The notes beneath the pieces are model-generated. The model was not told where the DNA came from. It did not search any database and was given only the letters and a program-made list of their open reading frames with translations. Shown here in pieces: positions 7,019 through 15,280 of a DNA stretch of 64,000 nt. Position numbers and translations under genes: made by a program. The number at the start of each line of letters is the position of its first letter. Within the stretch, counting starts at the first letter, position 1. Origin of the DNA: Fidelibacterota bacterium (GTDB lineage: Bacteria; Fidelibacterota; SORT01); contig JACZYG010000003.1 in NCBI GenBank assembly GCA_022571215.1, positions 1 through 64,000 on the forward strand. The letters run 5' to 3'.

Positions 7019-7345
7019 TTATTTATCAGAAGTGATTTCATTGTTAAGCCAATCCAGGTAATCTTTGCTCCCGTCCAATATAGGCAGCGCAAGAATCTCG
7101 GGCAGATCGTAACTGTGAATATTTTTTACTTCTTCTGTAATTTTTTCCACCAAAGATAGTCGGGTTTTTGCTGTAATTATAAATTCATCAGCTTTCTCTA
7201 TATTTCCCTTCCACCAATACGATGAAGTTACTTGCGAGCTTACATTTGCGCAGGCGATCAGACGTTTGTGAAGTAATGAGGATACAATTTCTTGCGATTC
7301 AGATTCCGAAGAAGCGGAGATCATTAATATTGCAAACTCTGTCAC
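7019..7345 (-). CDS. cutA: Divalent-cation tolerance protein CutA
   Basis: A 108-residue protein, the usual length of CutA1. It has the beta strand ILMISASSESE, the helix ending LLHKRLIACANV, then SYWWKGNIEKADEFIITAKT and HSYDLPEILALPI, which are the family's core motifs. CutA forms a very stable trimer and has been linked to copper tolerance, though its molecular role is not settled. The start is GTG at 7345. The internal ATG at 7324 would delete the first strand. It stands between tRNA-Arg and the truncated hydrolase. Confidence 0.93.
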   Translation of the reverse strand: MTEFAILMISASSESESQEIVSSLLHKRLIACANVSSQVTSSYWWKGNIEKADEFIITAKTRLSLVEKITEEVKNIHSYDLPEILALPILDGSKDYLDWLNNEITSDK

Positions 7346-7399
7346 AGTGATTTCATTTTATAAACTACGCCTATTGCTGGGTATCCTTTTACAGCTTAG

Positions 7400-7473
7400 T
7401 ACGCCAGGCAGGATTCGAACCTGCGACCTTTGGCTTCGGAGGCCAACACTCTATCCAACTGAGCTACTGGCGC
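7400..7473 (-). tRNA. tRNA-Arg (anticodon CCG)
   Basis: The reverse complement folds into a normal cloverleaf. Acceptor GCGCCAG pairs with CTGGCGT, the D arm has AGCTCAGTTGGATAGAG, and the anticodon loop CTCCGAA is closed by TTGGC/GCCAA. The T arm has GGTTCGAATCC. Anticodon CCG reads the arginine codon CGG. No CCA is encoded after the discriminator A. Confidence 0.95.
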
Positions 7474-7544
7474 ATATCACGCGCGCTTATCTCTATAATA
7501 ATAAGAAATTGTTTCAAAAGGCATTTTATAAAAATCGTATATTG

Positions 7545-8423
7545 CTATTTAAACGAACCGCCTGCGGCTATAACGCAGTTTTTCATTAACATGATAATTG
7601 TCAATGGACCGACTCCACCCGGTACAGGGGTTATGGCAGAAGCTTTCTCGGCAACCGAATCAAAATTTACATCGCCTATAAGCTTGTATCCGGACTTTTT
7701 GGATGAATCTTCAACCCTGTTCGTTCCTACGTCAATAATAACCACTCCCTCTTTGATCATGGATGCGTCCAAAATGTTTGTGGTCCCGGCGGCGACAATT
7801 ATTATATCAGATTTTGAAGTATGAAAAGACAGGTCTTTCGTACTTGTATGGCACATTGTAACAGTCGCGTTTCCGCCTTTTCTTTTTTGGGTCAATAAAT
7901 TGAGTAACGGTCTTCCGACAATTCTGCTTCTACCAATTATAACTATGTTTTTACCGGCGGGATCATTTCCGCTCCTCAATAGAATTTCTATTATGCCGGC
8001 AGGAGTAGCAGGAACGTAACCCCCTTCCCCGAGAGTTACTTTTCCGACATTAGCGGGATGAAATCCATCTACATCCTTTTCCGGCAGAACTTTCGAAAGA
8101 GCTAAATTTTCGTCTATCTGATCCGGCAGCGGCAGTTGGACGAGAATCCCGTGGATCTCGTTATCAGAGTTATATTCTTCTATCAGAGCGTGCAATTCTT
8201 CCTGTGATATATTTGAATTAGGACGCGCGTCTTTTGTTCTGATACCTAATTCAGCGCACATCTTCTGTTTCATACGAACGTAAGTATTCGATGCGGGATC
8301 GTCTCCGACAAGAATAACGGCAAGACCGGGAATGATATTTCTATTTTTAAGGTTTAGAATCTCGATTTCTATTTCGGAGCGTATATCCTTAGCGATCTCT
8401 CTGCCGTTTATTATCTTTATCAA
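7545..8423 (-). CDS. folD: Methylenetetrahydrofolate dehydrogenase/cyclohydrolase FolD
   Basis: A 292-residue bifunctional enzyme that interconverts 5,10-methylene-, methenyl- and 10-formyl-tetrahydrofolate with NADP, supplying one-carbon units for purines and initiator tRNA. Diagnostic stretches are VGDDPASNTYVRMKQKMC (containing the catalytic Tyr and Lys), HGILVQLPLPDQID, PEKDVDGFHP and NIVIIGRSRIVGRPL, plus the C-terminal TPVPGGVGPLTIIMLMKN. The best start is TTG at 8423, because the ATG five bases upstream is out of frame. The gene follows rny by seven bases and is probably in its operon. Confidence 0.95.
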   Translation of the reverse strand: MIKIINGREIAKDIRSEIEIEILNLKNRNIIPGLAVILVGDDPASNTYVRMKQKMCAELGIRTKDARPNSNISQEELHALIEEYNSDNEIHGILVQLPLPDQIDENLALSKVLPEKDVDGFHPANVGKVTLGEGGYVPATPAGIIEILLRSGNDPAGKNIVIIGRSRIVGRPLLNLLTQKRKGGNATVTMCHTSTKDLSFHTSKSDIIIVAAGTTNILDASMIKEGVVIIDVGTNRVEDSSKKSGYKLIGDVNFDSVAEKASAITPVPGGVGPLTIIMLMKNCVIAAGGSFK

Positions 8424-8430
8424 ATCATGC

Positions 8431-9990
8431 TCACTTAGCGTATGAGACGGAGCGTTGTTCTTTTATAAGAACCACTTTAATCTGGCCGGGATAGGTTAAC
8501 TCGGATTGTATTTTGTCCGATATTTCCGTAGAGAGAGCATCCATGGCAGCGTCATCAACCTGATCACTTTCAACAACCACTCTTATTTCCCTACCTGCTT
8601 GAATGGCATACGATTTAGAAACACCTCTGAACGATTCAACCAATTTTTCCAGATCGGTCATCCTCTTTATATACGCTTCAAGAGTATCACCTCTTGCTCC
8701 CCTTCTAGCTCCGCTTATCGAATCCGCCGACTGAACGAGCGCGGAAATGGGATTTGTCATCTCTACCTCTTCATGGTGAGATTCTATTGCGTTAATAATG
8801 ATGTCATTATCTATATATTTACGCGCAACGCTCGCGCCCGTAATTGCATGGGGTCCAGATGTATCCTTATCAAGAACCTTGCCTATGTCGTGCAGTAAGC
8901 CTGAAATTTTCGCAATGTTACCGTCAAGCGATAATTCGGCTGCCATCAAACCGGCGAGCATGCCCACCTCTACGCTATGCTTTAAAACGTTCTGTCCGTA
9001 GCTCGTTCTATAATTCATACGACCAAGCAACTTCATTATTTGTTCATGCGGACGCGGTATATTGAGCTCGAGGATTGCATTTTCCGCGGCGGTCTTCATG
9101 ACTTCCGTTACATCCGCTTTAGTCTTTTTAACGACTTCCTCTATTCTCGCGGGATGAATACGACCATCGGTTACTAAAGTTTCAAGAGCTAATCGGGCTA
9201 CTTCTCTTCTGACAGGATCAAATCCTGAAATCACAACCGCTTCGGGAGTATCATCTATTATCACCTCTATCCCTGTGACGGACTCGAAAGATCGTATGTT
9301 CCTACCCTCTCTTCCAATAATTCTACCTTTCATTGAATCACTCGGTAAGTGAACAACCGATACGCTATTTTCGGATGAATGATCGACCGCGCAACGCTGA
9401 ATAGCAGATACTATTATTTTTTTCGCTTCCAAGACGGCATTTCTAACGCTTTCATCCTTTATTTCCTTTACTTTCCTTGCCGAATCTTGTCGAGCTTTTT
9501 CCATCAGATTGCCCATCAGCAACTCTTTTGCTTCTTCTTGAGACATCTGGGAAATATTAGCGAGCTTACTGTTTTGTTCTTCGATGAGCTCGGTGAATCT
9601 CTCGTCTTTTTTCTTCAGAAGTCTTGATCTTTCCTTTAGATCCTCTTCGGATGAATTAATGTTCGATTCCTTCTTATCAATCATATCTGATTTACGATCC
9701 AGGCCTAATTCTCTTTGATTCAGGCTGTTCTCCCTCTCTTGTATCAATTTGGATTTGTCATTTAGCTGATTTTCAATTTCGTTTTTCATCTTAAACGACG
9801 CATCTTTTGCCTCAAGAAATATCTCTTTTTCAATAGATTTAGCTTCTTTATGCGCTCTTTCTATAATACTTTTAGCGTTGCCTTCAGCGCCTATAATTTT
9901 ATTTTTTTGGAATTTTGCCGATACTATCCAACCAATGAGTGTACCGATTGCTCCCACCAAGAGCAGAAATATTACTTCAATTAGGCTCAT
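8431..9990 (-). CDS. rny: Ribonuclease Y
   Basis: A 519-residue membrane-anchored endoribonuclease that starts mRNA decay. Residues 4-24 form one transmembrane helix, about 30-180 a long Lys/Glu-rich coiled coil, a KH domain has GRIIGREGR at 222-230, and an HD phosphohydrolase domain has GLLHDIGK with His367-Asp368. The length and order match RNase Y of Firmicutes and many other phyla. No RNase E appears in the window, though that proves little. It lies in the line pheS-pheT-zapB-like-zapA-rny-folD, a common neighbourhood for this gene. Confidence 0.96.
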   Translation of the reverse strand: MSLIEVIFLLLVGAIGTLIGWIVSAKFQKNKIIGAEGNAKSIIERAHKEAKSIEKEIFLEAKDASFKMKNEIENQLNDKSKLIQERENSLNQRELGLDRKSDMIDKKESNINSSEEDLKERSRLLKKKDERFTELIEEQNSKLANISQMSQEEAKELLMGNLMEKARQDSARKVKEIKDESVRNAVLEAKKIIVSAIQRCAVDHSSENSVSVVHLPSDSMKGRIIGREGRNIRSFESVTGIEVIIDDTPEAVVISGFDPVRREVARLALETLVTDGRIHPARIEEVVKKTKADVTEVMKTAAENAILELNIPRPHEQIMKLLGRMNYRTSYGQNVLKHSVEVGMLAGLMAAELSLDGNIAKISGLLHDIGKVLDKDTSGPHAITGASVARKYIDNDIIINAIESHHEEVEMTNPISALVQSADSISGARRGARGDTLEAYIKRMTDLEKLVESFRGVSKSYAIQAGREIRVVVESDQVDDAAMDALSTEISDKIQSELTYPGQIKVVLIKEQRSVSYAK

Positions 9991-10144
9991 TGATTCTCAC
10001 CTGAGACATATAGCATGAATAAAACTAATGTACCGAGATTTGTATTCAAACTATTCATGTTAAATTCATCTGTCTTCGCCAAAAGAAAGCTGAATGTTAT
10101 TATTGGATAATTTATTGCAGGTATTAAAAAAGATGCTGAACAGA

Positions 10145-10453
10145 TCAGTCGGCGCTTGCGGTGCCCTCTAAAGTTTCTTCTAATTTATCAGCGAGCGCTT
10201 TAGCTTTTTCTTCCAATTCTTCCGTATTTGCTGTCTTATCACTTTTTTGACTGAAAAGCTCGTCTGTAATGTTCATAGCGGCAAGTATGGCTACTCTTAA
10301 TGATGATTCAAAAGGAACGTTAGCATCCACTTCTTTCATCTTAGAGTCTACATATTCTGCGACACTTTCTATATATGACTTATCCGCATCGCCCTTAACT
10401 GTATATTCTTTTCCGTAAATATCTACCTTGACTAAATTATCCGATTTTTCCAT
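10145..10453 (-). CDS. zapA: Cell division protein ZapA
   Basis: A 102-residue protein. The N-terminal strand VKVDIYGKEYTVKGDAD and then YIESVAEYVDSKMKE followed by LRVAILAAMNITDELF are the ZapA pattern, with an acidic coiled-coil C-terminus. ZapA cross-links FtsZ filaments at the Z ring. Start ATG at 10453. It is preceded by a small coiled-coil gene and followed, after a 154-base gap with no recognisable element, by rny. Confidence 0.9.
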   Translation of the reverse strand: MEKSDNLVKVDIYGKEYTVKGDADKSYIESVAEYVDSKMKEVDANVPFESSLRVAILAAMNITDELFSQKSDKTANTEELEEKAKALADKLEETLEGTASAD

Positions 10454-10511
10454 TGACTAAAATAAATCCTCGGTGTTATTACAACTCATTCGTAAACACT
10501 TGGTTCAGTGA

Positions 10512-10727
10512 TTATATTTCATCAAGTACTCGTAGCATTTCATCAACTTTATGCAATAATTCTGATTTCTTTCCCGAATCAAAATCCAGGCTTTCGGTTG
10601 CCCCGGTAGTTGATGATTCATCCATCCGTGAACGCAGTTCTTCATTCTCATGTTTTAAGTTAGTAATTTCAATGATTGCCTGTTTTATCTTTGATTCAAG
10701 AATGTTAAAATTATGTGATTCCATCAT
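10512..10727 (-). CDS. Small coiled-coil protein, ZapB-like
   Basis: A 71-residue protein with an N-terminal coiled coil (ILESKIKQAIIEITNLKHEN, then EELRSRM), a Ser/Thr/Gly-rich middle, and an amphipathic C-terminal helix ending VDEMLRVLDEI. This is the layout of small Z-ring accessory coiled coils next to zapA in other bacteria. A ribosome-binding site CGGAG precedes ATG 10727 (a second ATG follows at once). It starts 11 bases after the pheT stop. The division role rests on context and shape, not on a strong motif. Confidence 0.6.
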   Translation of the reverse strand: MMESHNFNILESKIKQAIIEITNLKHENEELRSRMDESSTTGATESLDFDSGKKSELLHKVDEMLRVLDEI

Positions 10728-10738
10728 TTTACTCCGAG

Positions 10739-13126
10739 TTATGCTCTCAAATTAGCATTTAAAGAATCAGACGCAACATTAATAATGCTTGCGCATATTT
10801 TATCGATCTCTTCCTCCTCTAAGGTCCTTTCAACTGAAGAAAAGATCAGATGATAAGTAATACTCTTCTCGTTATCCTTTAACGGAGAACCTTTATATAC
10901 TGAGGTTATTTTATAACTTTTCAACAGGTCGGTTTTAGCTCCCGTAATTATAGCGGTTAATTCCTCAGAATGCAGCGAATCATCTACTATGAATGATATA
11001 TCCCGCATTATAGAAGGATATTTGCTCGGTTCTGAAAAGGCTATATCCTTGCTCATCTGCGTATATAAGGAATCTACCTCAAGTTCGAAATAATATACTG
11101 CGATTTCCAAATCAAATACTTTTAGCGAAGTCGGAGATATTTCTCCCATAAAACCTAACTTTATTTCATCGCCGATAACTGTAAAAGCATTCCGGTACGA
11201 ACTGTTAGAGAATAATGTGAAAGTAACAGTTGAGAAGCCTATTGCTTTAAGAAATGTCTCAACTACTCCTTTAAGGGAGAAATAGTCAGCTGACCTGCTA
11301 CGGTTAAGCCAATTACCGGGGTTTACCTCACCGGCGATCATCGCCGCTATCATGTGTGTTTCTTTGACGCCTGTTTCAGACTTGTCATCCGGTATGATAA
11401 CATTGCCGTCTTCAAACAACATGACTGAATTCCGCTGTCGATTAAAATTATAGCTTACCGCTTCAAGCATTCTCGGCATCAGTGACGCTCTCAAACACTC
11501 CATATCCAAACTGATAGGATTGGTCACCTTTACCGGACTGTTATTATCTCCGGATAATTCCCATAGCTCATACGGCATAAGACTATTCGTATAAATTTCA
11601 TTGAAACCGAAACCGACAAGCATGTTCTTTAGTTTGATATTATTTGATTCGTTATTATTCAAACTTGTGGAGAGCGGAATCAAGGCATGTTCTGACGGAG
11701 GAATATTGTCATAACCGATAATCCTTGCCACTTCTTCTATAACATCTATTTCCCGTTCGACATCGGGACGGAAAGTGGGAACAAGCAGTTCTATCGACTC
11801 CTTATTTTCCGATTTAACTTCAAACTCGAGTCTATTCAGAATATCTTTAACTTTACTTTCGGATATTTCCATACCTATAACTGAATTAATTCTTTTTTGT
11901 CTTAATTGAATTTTGATCTTTTCTATCTTGGAAGGATAATTATCGATAATTCCCTTCAACACTTCTCCGCCGGCGATCTCTACAATAATTGAACAAACCC
12001 GGTCAAGCGCAAATTCAATATCGTTCGGATCGCAACCGCGTTCAAATCTTTTAGATGCCTCGGTGTATAACCCGAGTATTTTTGAACTATTTCGTATTTT
12101 ACCGGGATCGAAATATGCGCATTCTATTATCAGATTAGCGGTTTCGTCCGTGACCTCTGAATTTTGCAATCCCATTATACCGCCGATACCGACAGGCTTT
12201 TCGTCATCGCAGACAAGAACGGTGTCTTCCCGCAGCTTCCGCTCAACACCGTCTAATGTAACTACTTTTTCATCTTTAGACGATGAACGTACGCTGATTT
12301 TATTCCCGCTTAATTTATCCATATCAAAGGTGTGGATTGGGTGGCCAAACTCCATCAAAACGTAATTGGAAGCGTCTACAACGTTATTTATCGAGCGTAT
12401 GCCGACGGAATTCAGCCTTTTGCTAAGCCAATCAGGCGACTTACCTATTTTTATGTTTTTAATAATTCGAACGGCAAACCGGGGGCATCCGGTTTTATCT
12501 TCGATCTCGACAGAATATTCCGATGATGCGTCTACATCTGATTCCTCCAACTTGACTGACGGTTTAAGTAGATCAAGATTTAGGATAGCTGATAGATCTC
12601 TTGCTACGCCGATATGACTCATTGCATCAGGTCTATTTGGCGTTAGGTCGAGTTCCATCAGCGTGTCAGAAGTGTCAAACAGCTCGGAAAAGGGACTGCC
12701 TACCTCACTCTCTTCCGGCAGCACCATAATTCCTTCATGCGAATCGGACAGCTGGAGTTCCTTTTCCGAGCATATCATACCTCTTGATTCCTCTCCCCTG
12801 ATTTTCGCCTTTTTTATTTTGAAATTACCGGGCAATATGGTTCCGACAGTCGCCACTAATACTTTCAAACCGGCTTTGACGTTAGAAGCGCCGCAAACTA
12901 TCGATAACTCCTCTTCCGTTCCGACGTCTACCTTGCATAACGAAAGTTTGTCCGCATTGGGATGTTTCACGCATTCTTTCACTTCACCGACGACAACGCC
13001 TTTAAATTCATTCCCTTTTTTAAGAGAATTGACTTCCAATCCCGCCATGGTCAGCAGTTGGGAGATCTCCTCGGGAGATTTCGAAATATTAATATATTCT
13101 GACAGCCAATTAAGAGATATTTTCAT
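10739..13126 (-). CDS. pheT: Phenylalanyl-tRNA synthetase beta subunit
   Basis: A 795-residue beta subunit of the (alpha-beta)2 synthetase. In order: an N-terminal hot-dog region (MKISLNWLSEYI), the OB-fold tRNA-binding domain at about 43-150 (VGEVKECVKHPNADKLSLCK), the B3/B4 editing module (LTPNRPDAMSHIGVARDL), B5, the catalytic-like core with EEVARIIGYDNIP, and the FDX-ACB anticodon-binding domain at the C-terminus (about 700-795). The length is full. It begins nine bases after the pheS stop. Confidence 0.97.
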   Translation of the reverse strand: MKISLNWLSEYINISKSPEEISQLLTMAGLEVNSLKKGNEFKGVVVGEVKECVKHPNADKLSLCKVDVGTEEELSIVCGASNVKAGLKVLVATVGTILPGNFKIKKAKIRGEESRGMICSEKELQLSDSHEGIMVLPEESEVGSPFSELFDTSDTLMELDLTPNRPDAMSHIGVARDLSAILNLDLLKPSVKLEESDVDASSEYSVEIEDKTGCPRFAVRIIKNIKIGKSPDWLSKRLNSVGIRSINNVVDASNYVLMEFGHPIHTFDMDKLSGNKISVRSSSKDEKVVTLDGVERKLREDTVLVCDDEKPVGIGGIMGLQNSEVTDETANLIIECAYFDPGKIRNSSKILGLYTEASKRFERGCDPNDIEFALDRVCSIIVEIAGGEVLKGIIDNYPSKIEKIKIQLRQKRINSVIGMEISESKVKDILNRLEFEVKSENKESIELLVPTFRPDVEREIDVIEEVARIIGYDNIPPSEHALIPLSTSLNNNESNNIKLKNMLVGFGFNEIYTNSLMPYELWELSGDNNSPVKVTNPISLDMECLRASLMPRMLEAVSYNFNRQRNSVMLFEDGNVIIPDDKSETGVKETHMIAAMIAGEVNPGNWLNRSRSADYFSLKGVVETFLKAIGFSTVTFTLFSNSSYRNAFTVIGDEIKLGFMGEISPTSLKVFDLEIAVYYFELEVDSLYTQMSKDIAFSEPSKYPSIMRDISFIVDDSLHSEELTAIITGAKTDLLKSYKITSVYKGSPLKDNEKSITYHLIFSSVERTLEEEEIDKICASIINVASDSLNANLRA

Positions 13127-13135
13127 GATCTGATA

Positions 13136-14152
13136 TTAAAACTGTTCTAAAATACGAAGGTCGCCGTCATAAAAAAACCGTATGTCTTTTATTCCGTATT
13201 TCATCATAGTTGTTCTTTCTATGCCCAATCCCCAGGCAAAACCGCTATATACTTCAGGGTCATAACCAACATTTCTAAGAACATTCGGGTCAACCATTCC
13301 CGATCCAAGAAGCTCGACCCATCCTGTGTATTTGCAAACTCTACATCCCTTTCCATCGCAAATGATACAGGAGACATCCATCTCCGCGCTGGGTTCCGTA
13401 AAGGGGAAATAACTTGCTCTGAAGCGGGTCTTCACACTGCTTCCCAACAGCTGCTTTGCAAATGATATAAGCGTTCCTTTAAGGTCCGCGAGACTAACGC
13501 CTTTGTCAATGTATAATCCCTCTATCTGATTGAATACGCAGTAACTCCGGGCGCTGATAGCCTCGTTCCGGTATACGCGTCCGGGAACGATAACACGCAC
13601 CGGAGGTGTTGTTGACAGCATTGTACGAATCTGAACAGGGGAAGTATGAGTTCGAAGCATCGTATTATCAGTTATATATAAAGTATCCTGCATGTCCCGC
13701 GCCGGATGGTTGTCCGGGAAATTCAGAGCGGAAAAATTATAATATTCCGTTTCAACTTCAGGACCTCTTGCCACTTCAAAACCCATACGCGTAAATATAT
13801 CCAACATCTCTTCCCATACTATGGTCAAGGGATGTTTTCTGCCAAGAGGCAGTTCCACTCCCGGGAGAGTATGATCGAAATCCGGGGGCGGACTTGATTT
13901 ATTCTTGCTGTTTGCTTTCTTTAATGCCGCGTCATAGTTGACGGTGAAATAATTTTTAAGATCATTTACAGTTTTTCCAAAGGCGGGCTTTTCCTCATTT
14001 GGAAGATCCTTCATAGACTCCATTAAAGAAGATATTACGCCATTACGACCCAAGTATTTAATGCGTAGCGCTTCTACTGAAGAGGAATTGTTGGAATTTT
14101 TTAGATCGCTGTCAAATTCCTTACGAAGATTAACGATATTCGGAAGAGTCAT
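13136..14152 (-). CDS. pheS: Phenylalanyl-tRNA synthetase alpha subunit
   Basis: A 338-residue class II catalytic subunit. An N-terminal coiled coil is followed by HPLTIVWEEMLDIFTRMGFE, motif 2 around RTHTSPVQIRTM and GRVYRNEAISA, the cysteine cluster CIICDGKGCRVCKYTGW typical of bacterial PheS, and motif 3 GFAWGLGIERTTMMKYGI. It charges tRNA-Phe together with PheT. The start is ATG 14152, twelve bases downstream of rplT. Confidence 0.97.
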   Translation of the reverse strand: MTLPNIVNLRKEFDSDLKNSNNSSSVEALRIKYLGRNGVISSLMESMKDLPNEEKPAFGKTVNDLKNYFTVNYDAALKKANSKNKSSPPPDFDHTLPGVELPLGRKHPLTIVWEEMLDIFTRMGFEVARGPEVETEYYNFSALNFPDNHPARDMQDTLYITDNTMLRTHTSPVQIRTMLSTTPPVRVIVPGRVYRNEAISARSYCVFNQIEGLYIDKGVSLADLKGTLISFAKQLLGSSVKTRFRASYFPFTEPSAEMDVSCIICDGKGCRVCKYTGWVELLGSGMVDPNVLRNVGYDPEVYSGFAWGLGIERTTMMKYGIKDIRFFYDGDLRILEQF

Positions 14153-14164
14153 TTAGGCAAGTTA

Positions 14165-14518
14165 TTATGATACCTTTTTGACCTTTTCTGAAATTAGAGT
14201 AAACGCTTCAGGGTCCTTAACAGCAATATCTGATAGTACTTTCCTGTCTAAAATAATTCCCGCTGCATTCATTCCCGCAATGAAGTTAGAATAACTTAAA
14301 CCGTTTAAACGGGCGGCTGCGTTAATTCTTACAATCCAAAGTCGTCTAAAGTCGCCTTTTCTCTTTTTTCTGTCTCTGTAGCTGTACATAAGCGCTTTAT
14401 CAACGGATTCCTTAGCGGTTTTGTAAAGTTTACTTCTTCCTCCGCGGTATCCCTTTGCAGCTTTTAGAATTTTTTTATGCCGACTCTTTCTCGGAACGGC
14501 GTTTGTAGTTCTTGGCAT
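14165..14518 (-). CDS. rplT: 50S ribosomal protein L20
   Basis: A 117-residue basic protein with the standard [20 protein letters not shown] segment and the globular [19 protein letters not shown], both diagnostic of L20. It binds 23S rRNA early in 50S assembly. The order infC-rpmI-rplT is the usual operon, running here into pheST. In other bacteria L20 represses its own operon through an mRNA pseudoknot. I cannot identify such a leader here. Confidence 0.98.
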   Translation of the reverse strand: MPRTTNAVPRKSRHKKILKAAKGYRGGRSKLYKTAKESVDKALMYSYRDRKKRKGDFRRLWIVRINAAARLNGLSYSNFIAGMNAAGIILDRKVLSDIAVKDPEAFTLISEKVKKVS

Positions 14519-14539
14519 CTATTTAACTCTCCTAAATAT

Positions 14540-14734
14540 CTATTTGGATATTATCAATCGAATATTTTTTTCTTCCGGTTTACTTACATGCGTGCTTTTC
14601 CGGAGATTCCTTTTTCTCTTGGTTGACTTCTTATTCAGGATATGGCTTGTAAACGCTTTTTTCCGTTTCACCTTTCCCGATTTTGTGGTTTTAAACCTTT
14701 TTGAAGCCCCTCTATGACTTTTCATTTTCGGCAT
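14540..14734 (-). CDS. rpmI: 50S ribosomal protein L35
   Basis: A 64-residue, very basic protein starting [20 protein letters not shown], the L35 signature, with the usual [20 protein letters not shown] core. It lies between infC and rplT, 24 and 21 bases from its neighbours. Confidence 0.98.
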   Translation of the reverse strand: MPKMKSHRGASKRFKTTKSGKVKRKKAFTSHILNKKSTKRKRNLRKSTHVSKPEEKNIRLIISK

Positions 14735-14758
14735 TTTTTATTTTCCTTCAATTATCTC

Positions 14759-15280
14759 TTATTTTGGCATAAAGAACGCCGTTATAAAACGACCTTCTCT
14801 TGACGGATGAGAAGCTATAACTGATATGTCTTCAAGTTCTTCCTTTATTTTATCCATCAGCATATCGCCATATTCCAAATGAGTCATCTCGCGACCGCGA
14901 AACATGACAGTAATTTTTAATTTATTTTTTGCTTCCAAAAACTTTTTAGCCTTTTTAATTTTTGTCTGGAAATCATGTTCTTCAATCATCGGCCGGAATC
15001 TGACTTCCTTCACGTGTATAACGTGCTGTTTCTTTTTCGCTTCCTTCTCTTTTCTTCGTTTTTCGTACTTGAACTTTCCGTAGTCCATTAACTTGCAAAC
15101 TGAAGGATCGCCGTCCGGAGCGATCTCAACTAAATCATAACCCCTTTCATATGCGATTGCAAGAGCATCGGTCGAAGACATAACGCCAAGCGCCTCACCG
15201 TCTTCGGCTATAACTCGAATTTGAGAAGAATTAATTTCTTCGTTAATTCTTGCGTCGTTACTCGATTTGTTTCTTCTCAA
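14759..15280 (-). CDS. infC: Translation initiation factor IF-3
   Basis: A 173-residue protein with both IF-3 domains: N-terminal INEEINSSQIRVIAEDGEAL with GYDLVEIAP, then the linker YEKRRKEKEAKKKQ, and C-terminal EVRFRPMIEEHDFQTK with HPSREGRFITAFFMPK. It prevents premature subunit joining and checks the start codon. The best start is TTG 15280, whose TTGA overlaps the thrS stop. Rare start codons are typical of infC because IF-3 discriminates against them, allowing autoregulation. Translational coupling to thrS is likely. Confidence 0.97.
   Translation of the reverse strand: MRRNKSSNDARINEEINSSQIRVIAEDGEALGVMSSTDALAIAYERGYDLVEIAPDGDPSVCKLMDYGKFKYEKRRKEKEAKKKQHVIHVKEVRFRPMIEEHDFQTKIKKAKKFLEAKNKLKITVMFRGREMTHLEYGDMLMDKIKEELEDISVIASHPSREGRFITAFFMPK

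Noticed and set aside
9991-10144. 6S RNA between zapA and rny
   Set aside because: Considered because ssrS neighbours zapA in some bacteria, but no long bulged hairpin could be drawn in this 154-base gap.
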